This document shows, piece after piece, positions 55,845 through 64,000 of a DNA stretch of 64,000 bases. The position numbers were made by a program, and so were the translations under genes. The notes below the pieces were generated by a model, which saw only the letters and a program-made list of their open reading frames with translations, searched no databases and was not told the origin of the DNA. Each line of letters begins with the position of its first letter. The first letter of the stretch is position 1. Source of the DNA: Eubacterium ruminantium (GTDB lineage: Bacteria; Bacillota; Clostridia; Lachnospirales; Lachnospiraceae); NCBI RefSeq assembly GCF_900167085.1, contig NZ_FUXA01000007.1, forward strand, positions 186,001-250,000. Direction: 5' to 3'.

Positions 55845-57221
55845 TTACTTTACAGGATACTCATTTGTGAAGCATGCTGTACAGATAGGAAGATCATTCA
55901 CCATAGCCGCAAAATCATCCACAGCAAGATATTCAAGAGAATCAGCACCTACATTTCTACATACATCTTCTTTCGAATGCTCAGATGCTATAAGCTGGGA
56001 AGCTGTCGGAACATCTGTACCATAATAACAAGGATATAAAAACGGAGGCGAACTTATCCTTACATGAACCGATTTGGCACCTGCATTTCGTAGCATCTCT
56101 ATAAGCTGCCTCATGGTGGTACCTCTTACGATTGAATCATCGATTATTACAATATTCTTTCCTTTTACAACACTGTCCAAAACGCTGAGCTTCATATGTA
56201 CTGCAGTACGTCTTTCCTCATCTGTCGGCTTTATAAAACTTCTTCCGATATAGCTGTTTTTATGGAATGCAAGAGCAAATGGAATACCTGATTCAAGGGC
56301 ATATCCTTCAGCAGCAACAAGTCCTGAATCCGGAACACCTACAACTATATCCGCATCAACGCGGGCTTTCTTAGCAAGGGCTCTACCCGCTTTAATCCTT
56401 GCATCATGGATAGAGATTCCGTCCATTACAGAATCATTTCTTGCAAAATAAATATATTCAAATATACAATGTGCTCTTTTTCTTCCGCATAATTCTTTAT
56501 CGGATTTTATTCCGTCTTTTGTGATTGATATAATCTCACCCGGTTCTATATCACGCACGAACTCTGCGCCAATTGCCGTTAATGCTGAACTTTCAGAAGA
56601 AAGTATATATGTATTTCCTTTTTTACCAAGTACTAAAGGTTTGATACCATACGGATCACGAATTCCCACAAGCTTACGCGGGCTCATAACAATTACTGCA
56701 TAACCTCCTTTGAGACGGTCTGCTGACATGGCAATAGCTTCTTCTATCGTTGCTGCCTTTACTCTGTTGCTGATTATCTCATAAGCAAGAACTTCCGAAT
56801 CAGAAGTTGTATAATGAGGCATTCCGCGATGCATCTGTTCACTCTTTAATTCTTCCGCATTTATTATATTTCCATTATGGACAAGGGCCAGACTTCCTTT
56901 TATATATTTCATAGCCATAGGCTGAGCATTCTCAGGAGTACTTCCTCCGGTAGTTGAATAGCGCACATGTCCGACACCTATATTTCCATGAAGTCTTTCA
57001 AGATCATCCTTATGAAAAACCTCACTAACAAGGCCCATATCCTTCTTCATCACAAGGTTGCCCATTGTTCCCTTTGTGTCGGAAACTGCCATTCCGGCCG
57101 CTTCCTGCCCTCTATGCTGAAGTGCGGTAAGTCCAAAATATATATCCCTTGAAACCTCTTCACCATCTATAGAATAGATTCCGAACACTCCGCATTCCTC
57201 ATGCAATTTATCCTCAAACAT
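55845..57221 (-). CDS. purF: Amidophosphoribosyltransferase
   Basis: 458 aa. The glutaminase nucleophile is Cys10 in HEECGVFGIYS, freed after removal of a nine-residue propeptide; the phosphoribosyltransferase loop VIIDDSIVRGTTMRQLIEML is near residue 345. First committed step of purine synthesis (PRPP and glutamine to phosphoribosylamine). The frame opens at 57293, but GGGAGA close to the ATG at 57221 and the conserved N-terminus fix the start. It follows amt on the same strand after a 137-bp gap with a hairpin; purF alone is here, without other pur genes. Confidence 0.96.
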   Translation of the reverse strand: MFEDKLHEECGVFGIYSIDGEEVSRDIYFGLTALQHRGQEAAGMAVSDTKGTMGNLVMKKDMGLVSEVFHKDDLERLHGNIGVGHVRYSTTGGSTPENAQPMAMKYIKGSLALVHNGNIINAEELKSEQMHRGMPHYTTSDSEVLAYEIISNRVKAATIEEAIAMSADRLKGGYAVIVMSPRKLVGIRDPYGIKPLVLGKKGNTYILSSESSALTAIGAEFVRDIEPGEIISITKDGIKSDKELCGRKRAHCIFEYIYFARNDSVMDGISIHDARIKAGRALAKKARVDADIVVGVPDSGLVAAEGYALESGIPFALAFHKNSYIGRSFIKPTDEERRTAVHMKLSVLDSVVKGKNIVIIDDSIVRGTTMRQLIEMLRNAGAKSVHVRISSPPFLYPCYYGTDVPTASQLIASEHSKEDVCRNVGADSLEYLAVDDFAAMVNDLPICTACFTNEYPVK

Positions 57222-57293
57222 AATATTCTCCCTTTTCTTCTTTTTATTTGAAAATTTGTATTTTAGCTTTAGTACTTTTAAAAACACGACCAA

Positions 57294-57340
57294 GTTCCGC
57301 GAGTCGGCAAGGTTATTTCACCCGCCTAATCTCGCGGAAC
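57294..57340 (-). terminator. GC-rich hairpin between amt and purF
   Basis: A 10-bp perfect stem GTTCCGCGAG (57294-57303 with 57331-57340), with further inner pairing (GGCGGG with CCTTGCC). On the minus strand a T run (TGTTTTT) comes about eight bases later, so it may be a leaky terminator after amt or an attenuator for purF. Its loops do not match the ANTAR hexaloop. Confidence 0.5.
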
Positions 57341-57358
57341 AAGAGCATTTATGTCATA

Positions 57359-59164
57359 TTATTCTACATCCTGAAGTGCTGCAAAATTCTCTTCACCGGT
57401 TCTGATCTTTACAACCCTGCTAACCGGATATACGAATATCTTTCCGTCACCGATCTTACCGGTATAAAGTGTTTTCTTTGCTGTTTCGATAACACTGTCA
57501 ACAGGAATATTTGATACTACTACTTCAAGCTTAATCTTAGGAAGAAGTGTCATATCCATTTCAACTCCTCGGTACATCTCGCCGGCACCCTTCTGAATAC
57601 CGCAACCACTTACCTGAGTTACTGTGATACCTGTAACACCGAGCTCATTAAGGGCTCTCTTTATCTTATCGTAACGCGACAGCTTTGTGATGATAACCAC
57701 TTTATTGATTCCGGTATCAGCAACGATACCTGCTTTTTCAAAGTCAGCGCTCGCATTGTATACCGGAACTGCCGCATTCTTGGCAGCTTCACTTGCTTCT
57801 TCATAGTCATCTGTACCAAGATTTGTATTTTCATTTTCAAGAAGTGTACCGCTTGAAACATCCATGATACTGAATCCTGAATATGCTGATACAAGACCAT
57901 GCTCTGTAAGATCAAGTCCTTCAATTTCTTCCTCTTCTGAAACTCTAAGACCGAAAATCTTCTTAATTACTAAGAATGTAATGATAATAGCTACAAATGT
58001 ATAACCTGCAGTAGCGAACATACCGCCGAACTGAATTCCAAGCTGCTTAAATCCTCCGCCGTAAAGAAGTCCTTCACCTGCAATCTGGTTTGCACCAAAG
58101 TTAACTCCGTCTCCAAGACCTCTTGCAAATCCAGGAGCTGTTGATGTAGCTACAAGACCTACTGCTATAGTACCCCAGATACCATTCATGAAATGTACTG
58201 CTACAGCACCAACAGGATCATCGATATGAAGCTTATGATCAAGGAGCCATACACCAAATACTACTAAGAGACCTGAAACAGCACCTACAAGTACTGATCC
58301 TGCTGCATCACATACATCACATGGAGCTGTGATTGCAACAAGTCCGGCAAGTGATGCGTTAAGACACATTGATACATCAGGCTTACCATATTTAACCCAT
58401 GTAAAGATCATACAAACTACAGTTGCTACAGATGGAGCGATAGTTGTTGTTACGAATACTGAACCCATCTCTTCGATACTTGTACAAGCTGCTCCGTTGA
58501 AACCATACCAGCCAAGCCAAAGGATGAATACACCAAGAGCACCGATTGGAAGGTTATGTCCAGGGAAAGCATTTACTTTTGTTACTTTTCCATTTTTATC
58601 TCTTTCAAACTTACCGATACGTGGTCCTACCATGATCGCACCAACGAGGGCACAGATACCACCTACCATATGAATACAGTTAGATCCTGCAAAATCGTGG
58701 AATCCGATCTTTGCGAGCCATCCACCGCCCCATGTCCAATGAGCTTCGATTGGATAGATAATTGCTGAAATGATTCCTGAATATACACAGTAGCTAAGGA
58801 ATTTTGTTCTCTCTGCCATAGCTCCTGAAACGATAGTTGCTGTTGTTGCACAGAATACAAGGTTAAATACAAAATTTGAATAATCAAATGTTTCAAAACC
58901 TGTAAATATATCAAATCCCGGTTTTCCGAGTATTCCCATATAATCTTCGCCAAGGAATAAACCAAAACCAATAAGTATAAACATTACTGTTCCGATACAG
59001 AAGTCCATGAGGTTCTTCATAAGGATATTTCCTGCATTCTTTGCTCTCGCAAAGCCTGTCTCAACCATCGCAAATCCGGCCTGCATCCAGAATACAAGTG
59101 CCGCTCCTATAAGAAACCACATACCGAACATCTCACCATGTAGTGCATTAAAGATATCTTCCAT
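57359..59164 (-). CDS. amt: Ammonium transporter fused to a PII regulatory domain
   Basis: 601 aa. Residues 1 to about 420 are an Amt channel with about 11 helices (MQAGFAMVETGFARAKNAGNI, twin-His helices). A linker of about 65 residues leads to a C-terminal PII (GlnB/GlnK) domain of about 115 residues with VTGITVTQVSGCGIQKGAGEMYRG and TGKIGDGKIFVYPVSRVVKIRTGEE. In the T-loop Tyr46 is kept but Tyr51, the uridylylation site, is Met. The fused PII should gate the pore by binding ATP/ADP and 2-oxoglutarate. Downstream of glnN; its leader has an ANTAR-type hairpin (59191-59235). Confidence 0.95.
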   Translation of the reverse strand: MEDIFNALHGEMFGMWFLIGAALVFWMQAGFAMVETGFARAKNAGNILMKNLMDFCIGTVMFILIGFGLFLGEDYMGILGKPGFDIFTGFETFDYSNFVFNLVFCATTATIVSGAMAERTKFLSYCVYSGIISAIIYPIEAHWTWGGGWLAKIGFHDFAGSNCIHMVGGICALVGAIMVGPRIGKFERDKNGKVTKVNAFPGHNLPIGALGVFILWLGWYGFNGAACTSIEEMGSVFVTTTIAPSVATVVCMIFTWVKYGKPDVSMCLNASLAGLVAITAPCDVCDAAGSVLVGAVSGLLVVFGVWLLDHKLHIDDPVGAVAVHFMNGIWGTIAVGLVATSTAPGFARGLGDGVNFGANQIAGEGLLYGGGFKQLGIQFGGMFATAGYTFVAIIITFLVIKKIFGLRVSEEEEIEGLDLTEHGLVSAYSGFSIMDVSSGTLLENENTNLGTDDYEEASEAAKNAAVPVYNASADFEKAGIVADTGINKVVIITKLSRYDKIKRALNELGVTGITVTQVSGCGIQKGAGEMYRGVEMDMTLLPKIKLEVVVSNIPVDSVIETAKKTLYTGKIGDGKIFVYPVSRVVKIRTGEENFAALQDVE

Positions 59165-59190
59165 ATATTTTTCCTCCCTTAATAACCAAA

Positions 59191-59235
59191 GGCGCCCTAA
59201 GAACTAAATATTAATTCTTAAAGCGCCATTGCTTT
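59191..59235 (-). promoter_or_regulatory. ANTAR-type antiterminator/terminator in the amt leader
   Basis: Minus-strand AAAGC-AATGGC-GCTTT (59220-59235), 5-bp stem, six-base loop with A1 and G4. The 3' arm and part of the loop are the 5' arm of a 13-bp stem (59191-59203 with 59215-59227). A short T run (TTTGGTT) follows, so termination may be weak. The element lies between the glnN stop and amt start, making it an internal switch in a glnN-amt transcript. Confidence 0.75.
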
Positions 59236-59250
59236 ATATTTTATGCCTTA

Positions 59251-61350
59251 TTAATTTACACTGAAAAGAAGTTTTCCGTAACTTGGGAATGGCCAGTATC
59301 TCTCTGATGTAAGCATCTCCGCCTCATCAACATAGCCTCTTAACTTCTCCATATCAGGTAATACTTTATCTCTTACAGCTTCTGATGTCTTGATGATATC
59401 ATCATAACTCTTAAGATCTTCAAGTGATGCTTCAAGCTTCTCAACAGATTCAAGTATGTAATCTGTGAGTTCTGAAAGTCTCTCCATTGTAGAAACTTCA
59501 TAATTACACTTAACCTTATCACTTACAGATTTCATAAGTGATGTTGTTTTTGCCAGACTGTAGAGATATCCTTCAATAGCCGGAAGATAATCTTTTCTTA
59601 CCATTTCAACCATTGTATGTCCTTCTATATTAACTGTCTTGCAATAGTTCTCAAGCATGATCTCGCATCTTGATTGGATTTCTGCCTCTGTAAATACTTT
59701 CTCACCGATGAGCATATCCATATTCTTCTTATCAAGAAGATGAGGCATAGCATCTGCTGTTGTTCTAAGATTTGAAAGTCCCCTAACTTCAACAGCTTCC
59801 TTGACCCATTCTTCACCGTATCCATTTCCGTTAAAGAGAATTCTCTCATGCTTTATGATCACTCTCTTTATAAGTTCATGAAGTGATGTCTCAAAATCTT
59901 CAGCTTTTTCAAGCTCATCAGCATATTTCTTTAATGTATCGGCTACAGCTGCATTTAACATGATGTTGCAGCAAGCGATACTGTTTGCAGATCCAAGTGA
60001 TCTGAATTCGAATTTATTACCTGTAAATGCAAATGGTGATGTTCTGTTTCTATCTGTTGAATCCTTTGAGAAACGTGGAATTGAATGAACTCCAAGCTTC
60101 ATCTGGACTTTTTCTGCTCCAACATATGGCTTATCTTCTTTGATTGCTTCAAGTATTGCTGAAAGCTCATCTCCAAGGAAGATTGAAATAATTGCAGGAG
60201 GTGCTTCATTTGCTCCAAGTCTGTGATCGTTTCCTGCAGTTGCAACAGAAAGTCTGAGAAGATCCTGATATTCATCAACTGCCTCTATAACAGCGGTAAG
60301 GAACAGAAGGAATTGAGCATTTTCATAAGGTGTATCTCCAGGTGAAAGAAGATTTACACCTGTATCTGTTGCCATTGACCAGTTATTGTGTTTTCCTGAA
60401 CCATTTACTCCTGCGAATGGCTTCTCATGAAGCAGACATACCATACCATGCTTTCTTGCAACCTTTTGCATGATCTCCATTGTAAGCTGATTGTTGTCTG
60501 TTGCGACATTTGTTGTTGAGAAGATAGGTGCAAGTTCATGCTGTGCAGGAGCAACTTCATTATGCTCTGTCTTAGCAAGAATTCCTAACTTCCAAAGTTC
60601 ATTATTAAGGTCTTCCATGAACTCTGTAACTCTTGGCTTGATAACGCCGAAATAGTGATCATCAAGTTCCTGACCCTTAGGAGGCATAGCTCCGAAAAGT
60701 GTTCTTCCTGTGTAAATAAGGTCAGGTCTCTTATCAAATACTTCTTTATCTATCAGGAAATATTCCTGTTCAGGTCCTACACTTGTTCTAACGTATTTAA
60801 CCTCTTTACCGAAAAGCTTAAGTACTCTCTTTGCTTCTCTGTCAAGGGCTTGCATTGAACGAAGAAGAGGTGTCTTCTTATCAAGTGCTTCTCCTGAATA
60901 TGAACAGAAGGCTGTTGGAATACATAACGTATGATCCTTTATAAATGCATAAGATGTTGGATCCCAGGCTGTATATCCTCTTGCTTCAAATGTAGCTCTG
61001 AGTCCACCTGAAGGAAATGATGAAGCATCAGGCTCACCCTTTATAAGTTCCTTACCGGAGAACTCCATAAGCACTCCTCCGTCAGGTGAAGGTGTAATGA
61101 AGCTGTCATGCTTCTCTGCTGTTACACCTGTAAGTGGCTGGAACCAATGTGTAAAATGTGTTGCTCCGTTTTCAATAGCCCAGTCTCTCATTTCAACTGC
61201 TACTGCTTCAGCTACATCATCATCAAGCTTAACATTCTCATCGATTGTCTTTCTAAGTGATTTATAAATCTTATCTGAAAGTCTAGCTCTCATAACCCTG
61301 TCATCAAAGACAAGCGATCCAAATATCTCTGGTACGTTTTGTTTTTCCAT
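59251..61350 (-). CDS. glnN: Glutamine synthetase type III
   Basis: 699 aa, the expected size for GSIII dodecamers. Family motifs: [19 protein letters not shown] (about 258), [17 protein letters not shown] (about 320), [17 protein letters not shown] (about 373) and [16 protein letters not shown] (about 435). Main ammonia-assimilating enzyme candidate. Controlled by its own promoter and an antiterminator leader (61412-61466); amt follows. Confidence 0.97.
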   Translation of the reverse strand: MEKQNVPEIFGSLVFDDRVMRARLSDKIYKSLRKTIDENVKLDDDVAEAVAVEMRDWAIENGATHFTHWFQPLTGVTAEKHDSFITPSPDGGVLMEFSGKELIKGEPDASSFPSGGLRATFEARGYTAWDPTSYAFIKDHTLCIPTAFCSYSGEALDKKTPLLRSMQALDREAKRVLKLFGKEVKYVRTSVGPEQEYFLIDKEVFDKRPDLIYTGRTLFGAMPPKGQELDDHYFGVIKPRVTEFMEDLNNELWKLGILAKTEHNEVAPAQHELAPIFSTTNVATDNNQLTMEIMQKVARKHGMVCLLHEKPFAGVNGSGKHNNWSMATDTGVNLLSPGDTPYENAQFLLFLTAVIEAVDEYQDLLRLSVATAGNDHRLGANEAPPAIISIFLGDELSAILEAIKEDKPYVGAEKVQMKLGVHSIPRFSKDSTDRNRTSPFAFTGNKFEFRSLGSANSIACCNIMLNAAVADTLKKYADELEKAEDFETSLHELIKRVIIKHERILFNGNGYGEEWVKEAVEVRGLSNLRTTADAMPHLLDKKNMDMLIGEKVFTEAEIQSRCEIMLENYCKTVNIEGHTMVEMVRKDYLPAIEGYLYSLAKTTSLMKSVSDKVKCNYEVSTMERLSELTDYILESVEKLEASLEDLKSYDDIIKTSEAVRDKVLPDMEKLRGYVDEAEMLTSERYWPFPSYGKLLFSVN

Positions 61351-61411
61351 AATTCTTATCTCCTGTTCTTTTATAATCTTCCCGGGTTTAAATCGTTACT
61401 TTTTAGGCTAA

Positions 61412-61466
61412 AAAACAAAAAAAGCGCCTCAGAGTTCTACCTTGAACTCTAAGACGCCTTTGTCTT
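61412..61466 (-). promoter_or_regulatory. Dual-hexaloop ANTAR antiterminator/terminator in the glnN leader
   Basis: Minus-strand AAGAC-AAAGGC-GTCTT (61451-61466) is a hairpin with loop A1/G4. A second stem AGAGTTC-AAGGTA-GAACTCT (61431-61450) also has a six-base loop with A1/G4. The larger terminator pairs 61424-61437 with 61444-61457 and ends in a long T run; it steals the 3' arm of the first hairpin. Two hexaloops in series are what ANTAR dimers recognise. Confidence 0.85.
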
Positions 61467-61477
61467 TACAGTTTTGG

Positions 61478-61507
61478 ATTATAATACCCAAATAATTCTT
61501 TTGTCAA
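61478..61507 (-). promoter_or_regulatory. Promoter of glnN
   Basis: Consensus TTGACA (61502-61507), 18-bp spacer and consensus TATAAT (61478-61483) on the minus strand, starting the RNA about 10 bases before the first regulatory hairpin. Confidence 0.85.
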
Positions 61508-61555
61508 CAACTTTTTTAAAAAAATTTTTTTGTAATGAAAATCCATCTTTTTCCA

Positions 61556-62950
61556 TCAGACTTTCTTCAGATAAAGTTCGACAACAAATCCGTCGTCATT
61601 ATAGTATTCGAATCCGCCGCCCTGCTTCTCCATATAAACTTTGACAAGGTACAGTCCGATTCCAAATCCGTCCTTTTCTTTTACGTCACTGCCTCTATAA
61701 TACTTCTCTGTAATAAGCGGCAATTCATCCTCAGGAACTCCGGGACCTTTGTCACGTATCGTGATCTTGATGAAGCTGTCTTTCCTGCCTTTTTCATTTG
61801 CAATACCTTCTATCTCATCAAAGGATACATTTATCTCAGTTCCGGAATATTTAACCGAATTTGAAATGACATTATCAAATACCTGCTCCAGACGAAGCTT
61901 GTCCATATATACAAGACATTCAGGTATATTATTCGCAATTGTTATATTCTTGACCGTAGTCATTTTGCGGAAATAAGTTTCGACGATGCCGCTTTCTTCT
62001 TCTCTTACATTAATCTCCAGATGATCCAGTTCATCCATTGTTGCATCGAAAATATCAGACATGATCTTCTCGATAACATTAACCTTTTCAGAGATCAGAT
62101 TCACTTTCTCAAGAGCGTCTTTTCTTTCTTTTTCCAGTTCGACCAGGTCATTAATTTTACCGGCATTATTCTTTATGTCATTACTGATATTTTCACCGTT
62201 ATCAGTATTTTCACTCATGCTGTTGATATAATTCTTCAGTTCATCAAGTTTTCTTTGATACTTGACCATCATAACTTCACAGGTGGTACGGATAGTCGCA
62301 ACCGGTGTTTTTATATCATGAGAAAGTTCCGCAACAAGCTCTTTTTTCTGCTTATCTGCTTCAATCTCTCTCTCCTTCGAGGCACGAAGTTCTTCTCTCA
62401 TTATGTCAAAGCTCTCAGTGAAGTTTCCGAAAAGATTATTCTTATGTCTCTGAAGTGCGATATCAAGATTACCTTTTGCTATCTCCTCCGAAAATACATG
62501 AAGTTCCTTTACCGGTTTTATCATGAAAATATATATCAGTATTATAGCCAGATTCACTGAGATAAAGATTACAAACCAAAGGACTATTCCGTAGGTCATG
62601 ATCTTTTTATCTTTTGAAATTTCTGACTTATATTCAGTATCCCAGGTCACTCTTCCGATAATCTCGCCCTCAGGAGCAAATTCCATTACTACAGCTCTTT
62701 TCTTGATACTGTCAACAATTTCCTGACTTAGAGCATCTGTTGAAAGGATGAGATTACAATCATATTTAGCTTCTATATCTTCTTCGCTGAGGCCATTTTT
62801 ATAATCTTCGGTAATATTATATAGACTGTCATAATACTTAACGACATCCACATCAGCACTTTTACCCTTTTTGATCATTATGATAAATACTGTCAATCCG
62901 GCTAACATAACCAGGGTAAAAATAATAAAAATCTTTTTTATAAGTCCCAT
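61556..62950 (-). CDS. Sensor histidine kinase (HisKA type, HAMP)
   Basis: 464 aa. Two membrane helices (about 6-27 and 118-143) flank a 90-residue extracellular sensor; HAMP follows (MIKPVKELHVFSEEIAKGNLD). The H box ELSHDIKTPVATIRTT is near residue 210, a coiled-coil insert precedes the ATPase domain with N box VFDNVISNSVKYS and G boxes RDKGPGVPEDE and DGFGIGLYLVK. Signal unknown. 26 bases downstream of its response regulator. Confidence 0.93.
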   Translation of the reverse strand: MGLIKKIFIIFTLVMLAGLTVFIIMIKKGKSADVDVVKYYDSLYNITEDYKNGLSEEDIEAKYDCNLILSTDALSQEIVDSIKKRAVVMEFAPEGEIIGRVTWDTEYKSEISKDKKIMTYGIVLWFVIFISVNLAIILIYIFMIKPVKELHVFSEEIAKGNLDIALQRHKNNLFGNFTESFDIMREELRASKEREIEADKQKKELVAELSHDIKTPVATIRTTCEVMMVKYQRKLDELKNYINSMSENTDNGENISNDIKNNAGKINDLVELEKERKDALEKVNLISEKVNVIEKIMSDIFDATMDELDHLEINVREEESGIVETYFRKMTTVKNITIANNIPECLVYMDKLRLEQVFDNVISNSVKYSGTEINVSFDEIEGIANEKGRKDSFIKITIRDKGPGVPEDELPLITEKYYRGSDVKEKDGFGIGLYLVKVYMEKQGGGFEYYNDDGFVVELYLKKV

Positions 62951-62976
62951 ATTATTTTCCCATTTCAGATATCATT

Positions 62977-63690
62977 TTACAGTTCTAAAATATATCCTGT
63001 TCCCCAAACTGTTTTTATGATCTGTGGATCATTTGGATTTTCTTCCAGCTTTTCTCTCAGTTTCCTTATATGGACATTGAGGGTTCCGTCACTGAAGAAT
63101 GAGTCTCCCCAGACTTCTTCGAAAAGCTTATCTTTGGTAACTATGGTATTTTTATACTTGTACAAACATTCGATCAAGGCAAATTCTTTGGCCTTAAGAC
63201 TGATTCTTTCGCCATTTAAAATAATAGACATTGTTGAAGGTTCAAGAACAAGCTTTTCATTTTCAGATTCATTTATATCATCATTATCGGTATCTTTCAC
63301 AGAATCCTGTCCGGCTGTTTTAAGCTGTTCGACTCTCTTAAGATTAACCTTAACTTTAGCAAGCAAAATAGCCATACTGTAAGGCTTTCTTATATAGTCA
63401 TCTCCCCCGATACTTAAAGCTATAAGAACATCATCATCACCCTGTCTTGCACTTATAAAAAGTATTGGCAGCTGATATTCTTCTCTGATTTTTTTGCAGA
63501 CATCAAAGCCGGATCCATTTCCAAGATTTATATCAAGAAGAAGGAGGTCCACAGTATTATCCTCAAAGAATTTATAACACTCCTCAGCTGAATTTACGTA
63601 GGCTGTCGTTATATCAAACATCTGAAAATACTCAGCCGTCATCTTCGACAGTTCTTCCTCATCATCAACAATCAGACAATTATAATGCAT
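62977..63690 (-). CDS. OmpR/PhoB-family response regulator
   Basis: 237 aa. Receiver LIVDDEEELSKM, phospho-acceptor Asp in DLLLLDINLGNGSG (about 51) and conserved Lys in DDYIRKPYS; the C-terminal winged helix has LFEEVWGDSFFSDGTLNVHIRKLREKL. GGAGG eight bases before the ATG at 63690 favours this start over 63708. Partner of the kinase immediately downstream; an FtsX-like permease lies just upstream, so the pair may regulate that ABC transporter. Confidence 0.93.
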   Translation of the reverse strand: MHYNCLIVDDEEELSKMTAEYFQMFDITTAYVNSAEECYKFFEDNTVDLLLLDINLGNGSGFDVCKKIREEYQLPILFISARQGDDDVLIALSIGGDDYIRKPYSMAILLAKVKVNLKRVEQLKTAGQDSVKDTDNDDINESENEKLVLEPSTMSIILNGERISLKAKEFALIECLYKYKNTIVTKDKLFEEVWGDSFFSDGTLNVHIRKLREKLEENPNDPQIIKTVWGTGYILEL

Positions 63691-63797
63691 ACCATGAACC
63701 TCCACCATTTATAAATTATTAACCATCACTAAGCATTTTATAATAGTTTAAATGATTTGGCATCATTTATTTAGTTTTTTACCTGTTTTTTATCTCT

Positions 63798-64000
63798 TTA
63801 CTCCTCTGTGATCATTTCTACCGGATTAAGCTTTCTGACTCTTAATGCCAATAATCCTGATACAACAGCTGCAGTTACAACTATTCCGACAACAGAAAGG
63901 ATTATATAAAAAACTGAGATGTTGAATTTGATCTTTTCTACTCCGAACATGATCAGGAATACAACAACAAGGTTCTTACCAAACAGGCAGGCAAGGATTA
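63798..64000 (-). CDS. FtsX-like ABC transporter permease, C-terminal fragment
   Basis: The last 66 codons of a gene cut by the right edge. Minus-strand translation shows a helix ISVFYIILSVVGIVVTAAVV and the terminal LRVRKLNPVEMITEE, typical of the C-terminus of FtsX/MacB-type permeases (LRPVEAL-like ending). The upstream part and the ATPase are outside the window. Followed after about 107 bases by the two-component regulator. Confidence 0.8.
   Translation of the reverse strand, partial: ILACLFGKNLVVVFLIMFGVEKIKFNISVFYIILSVVGIVVTAAVVSGLLALRVRKLNPVEMITEE

Noticed and set aside
59251-61350. P1 hexaloop hairpins upstream of the gltB and amt regulatory hairpins
   Set aside because: In gltB a possible CAA-ATAGTT-TTG hairpin lies at the transcription start with only three pairs, and in amt nothing convincing is found, so I do not annotate a first hairpin there.

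Overview
The window looks like chromosomal core sequence of a low-GC anaerobic Firmicute, most likely Lachnospiraceae (Butyrivibrio/Pseudobutyrivibrio/Roseburia-like). This rests on the AT-rich coding style, strong GGAGG ribosome binding sites, the rqcH-yicC order, a DUF6472-type small protein, a type III glutamine synthetase, an Amt-PII fusion and an ANTAR-linked GOGAT operon. The family assignment is inference; there is no rRNA gene to fix it. Almost all genes lie on the minus strand. I see no phage, insertion sequence, CRISPR array or tRNA.

Layout. Positions 1-5 kb (minus): start of yicC, rqcH, glgA, a cytidylate-kinase-like protein and an aspartate/glutamate racemase. At 5-8 kb (plus), divergent from the racemase, are an ATP-grasp ligase resembling D-aspartate ligases and a MurE-like ligase. 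Together these suggest a cell-wall module that makes D-Asp and joins it to peptidoglycan precursors. The leader of the plus-strand pair carries eight tandem 14-bp repeats. At 8-21 kb (mostly minus): a serine hydrolase, a membrane protein, copA, pepT, a flavoprotein, paaK facing an OFA-family MFS transporter, class III fructose bisphosphatase, and an uncharacterised protein. At 21-28 kb: ybaK, a 60-aa Cys-rich protein, an HscC-type Hsp70 (TTG start), a 1248-aa TPR protein with a degenerate J domain, and a DEDDh exonuclease. At 28-35 kb: a possible structured RNA, a MATE pump, a DUF885 lipoprotein, an unlisted 58-aa basic protein, and an AgrC/AgrA-type GHKL kinase plus LytTR regulator with candidate LytTR sites nearby.

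The most striking region is 35-61 kb, a nitrogen/glutamine regulon. A single 14-kb minus-strand unit runs gltB-gltD-pyrG-carA-carB-glnA-ANTAR regulator and ends at a good terminator. Upstream lies trpD-C-F-E-G behind a Trp-specific T-box. Further upstream come glnN, amt-PII and purF. The leaders of gltB, amt and glnN each contain a small hairpin with a six-base loop (AAAGGC or AATGGC; A at position 1, G at position 4) whose 3' arm is also the 5' arm of an intrinsic terminator. This is the expected architecture of ANTAR antitermination targets, and the ANTAR protein is encoded in the same regulon.

The window closes (61-64 kb) with an OmpR-type two-component system and the C-terminal end of an FtsX-like ABC permease. 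Several start sites were moved downstream to match ribosome binding sites (rqcH, glgA, the exonuclease, MATE, the LytTR pair, trpC, trpD, trpF, purF, the final response regulator).
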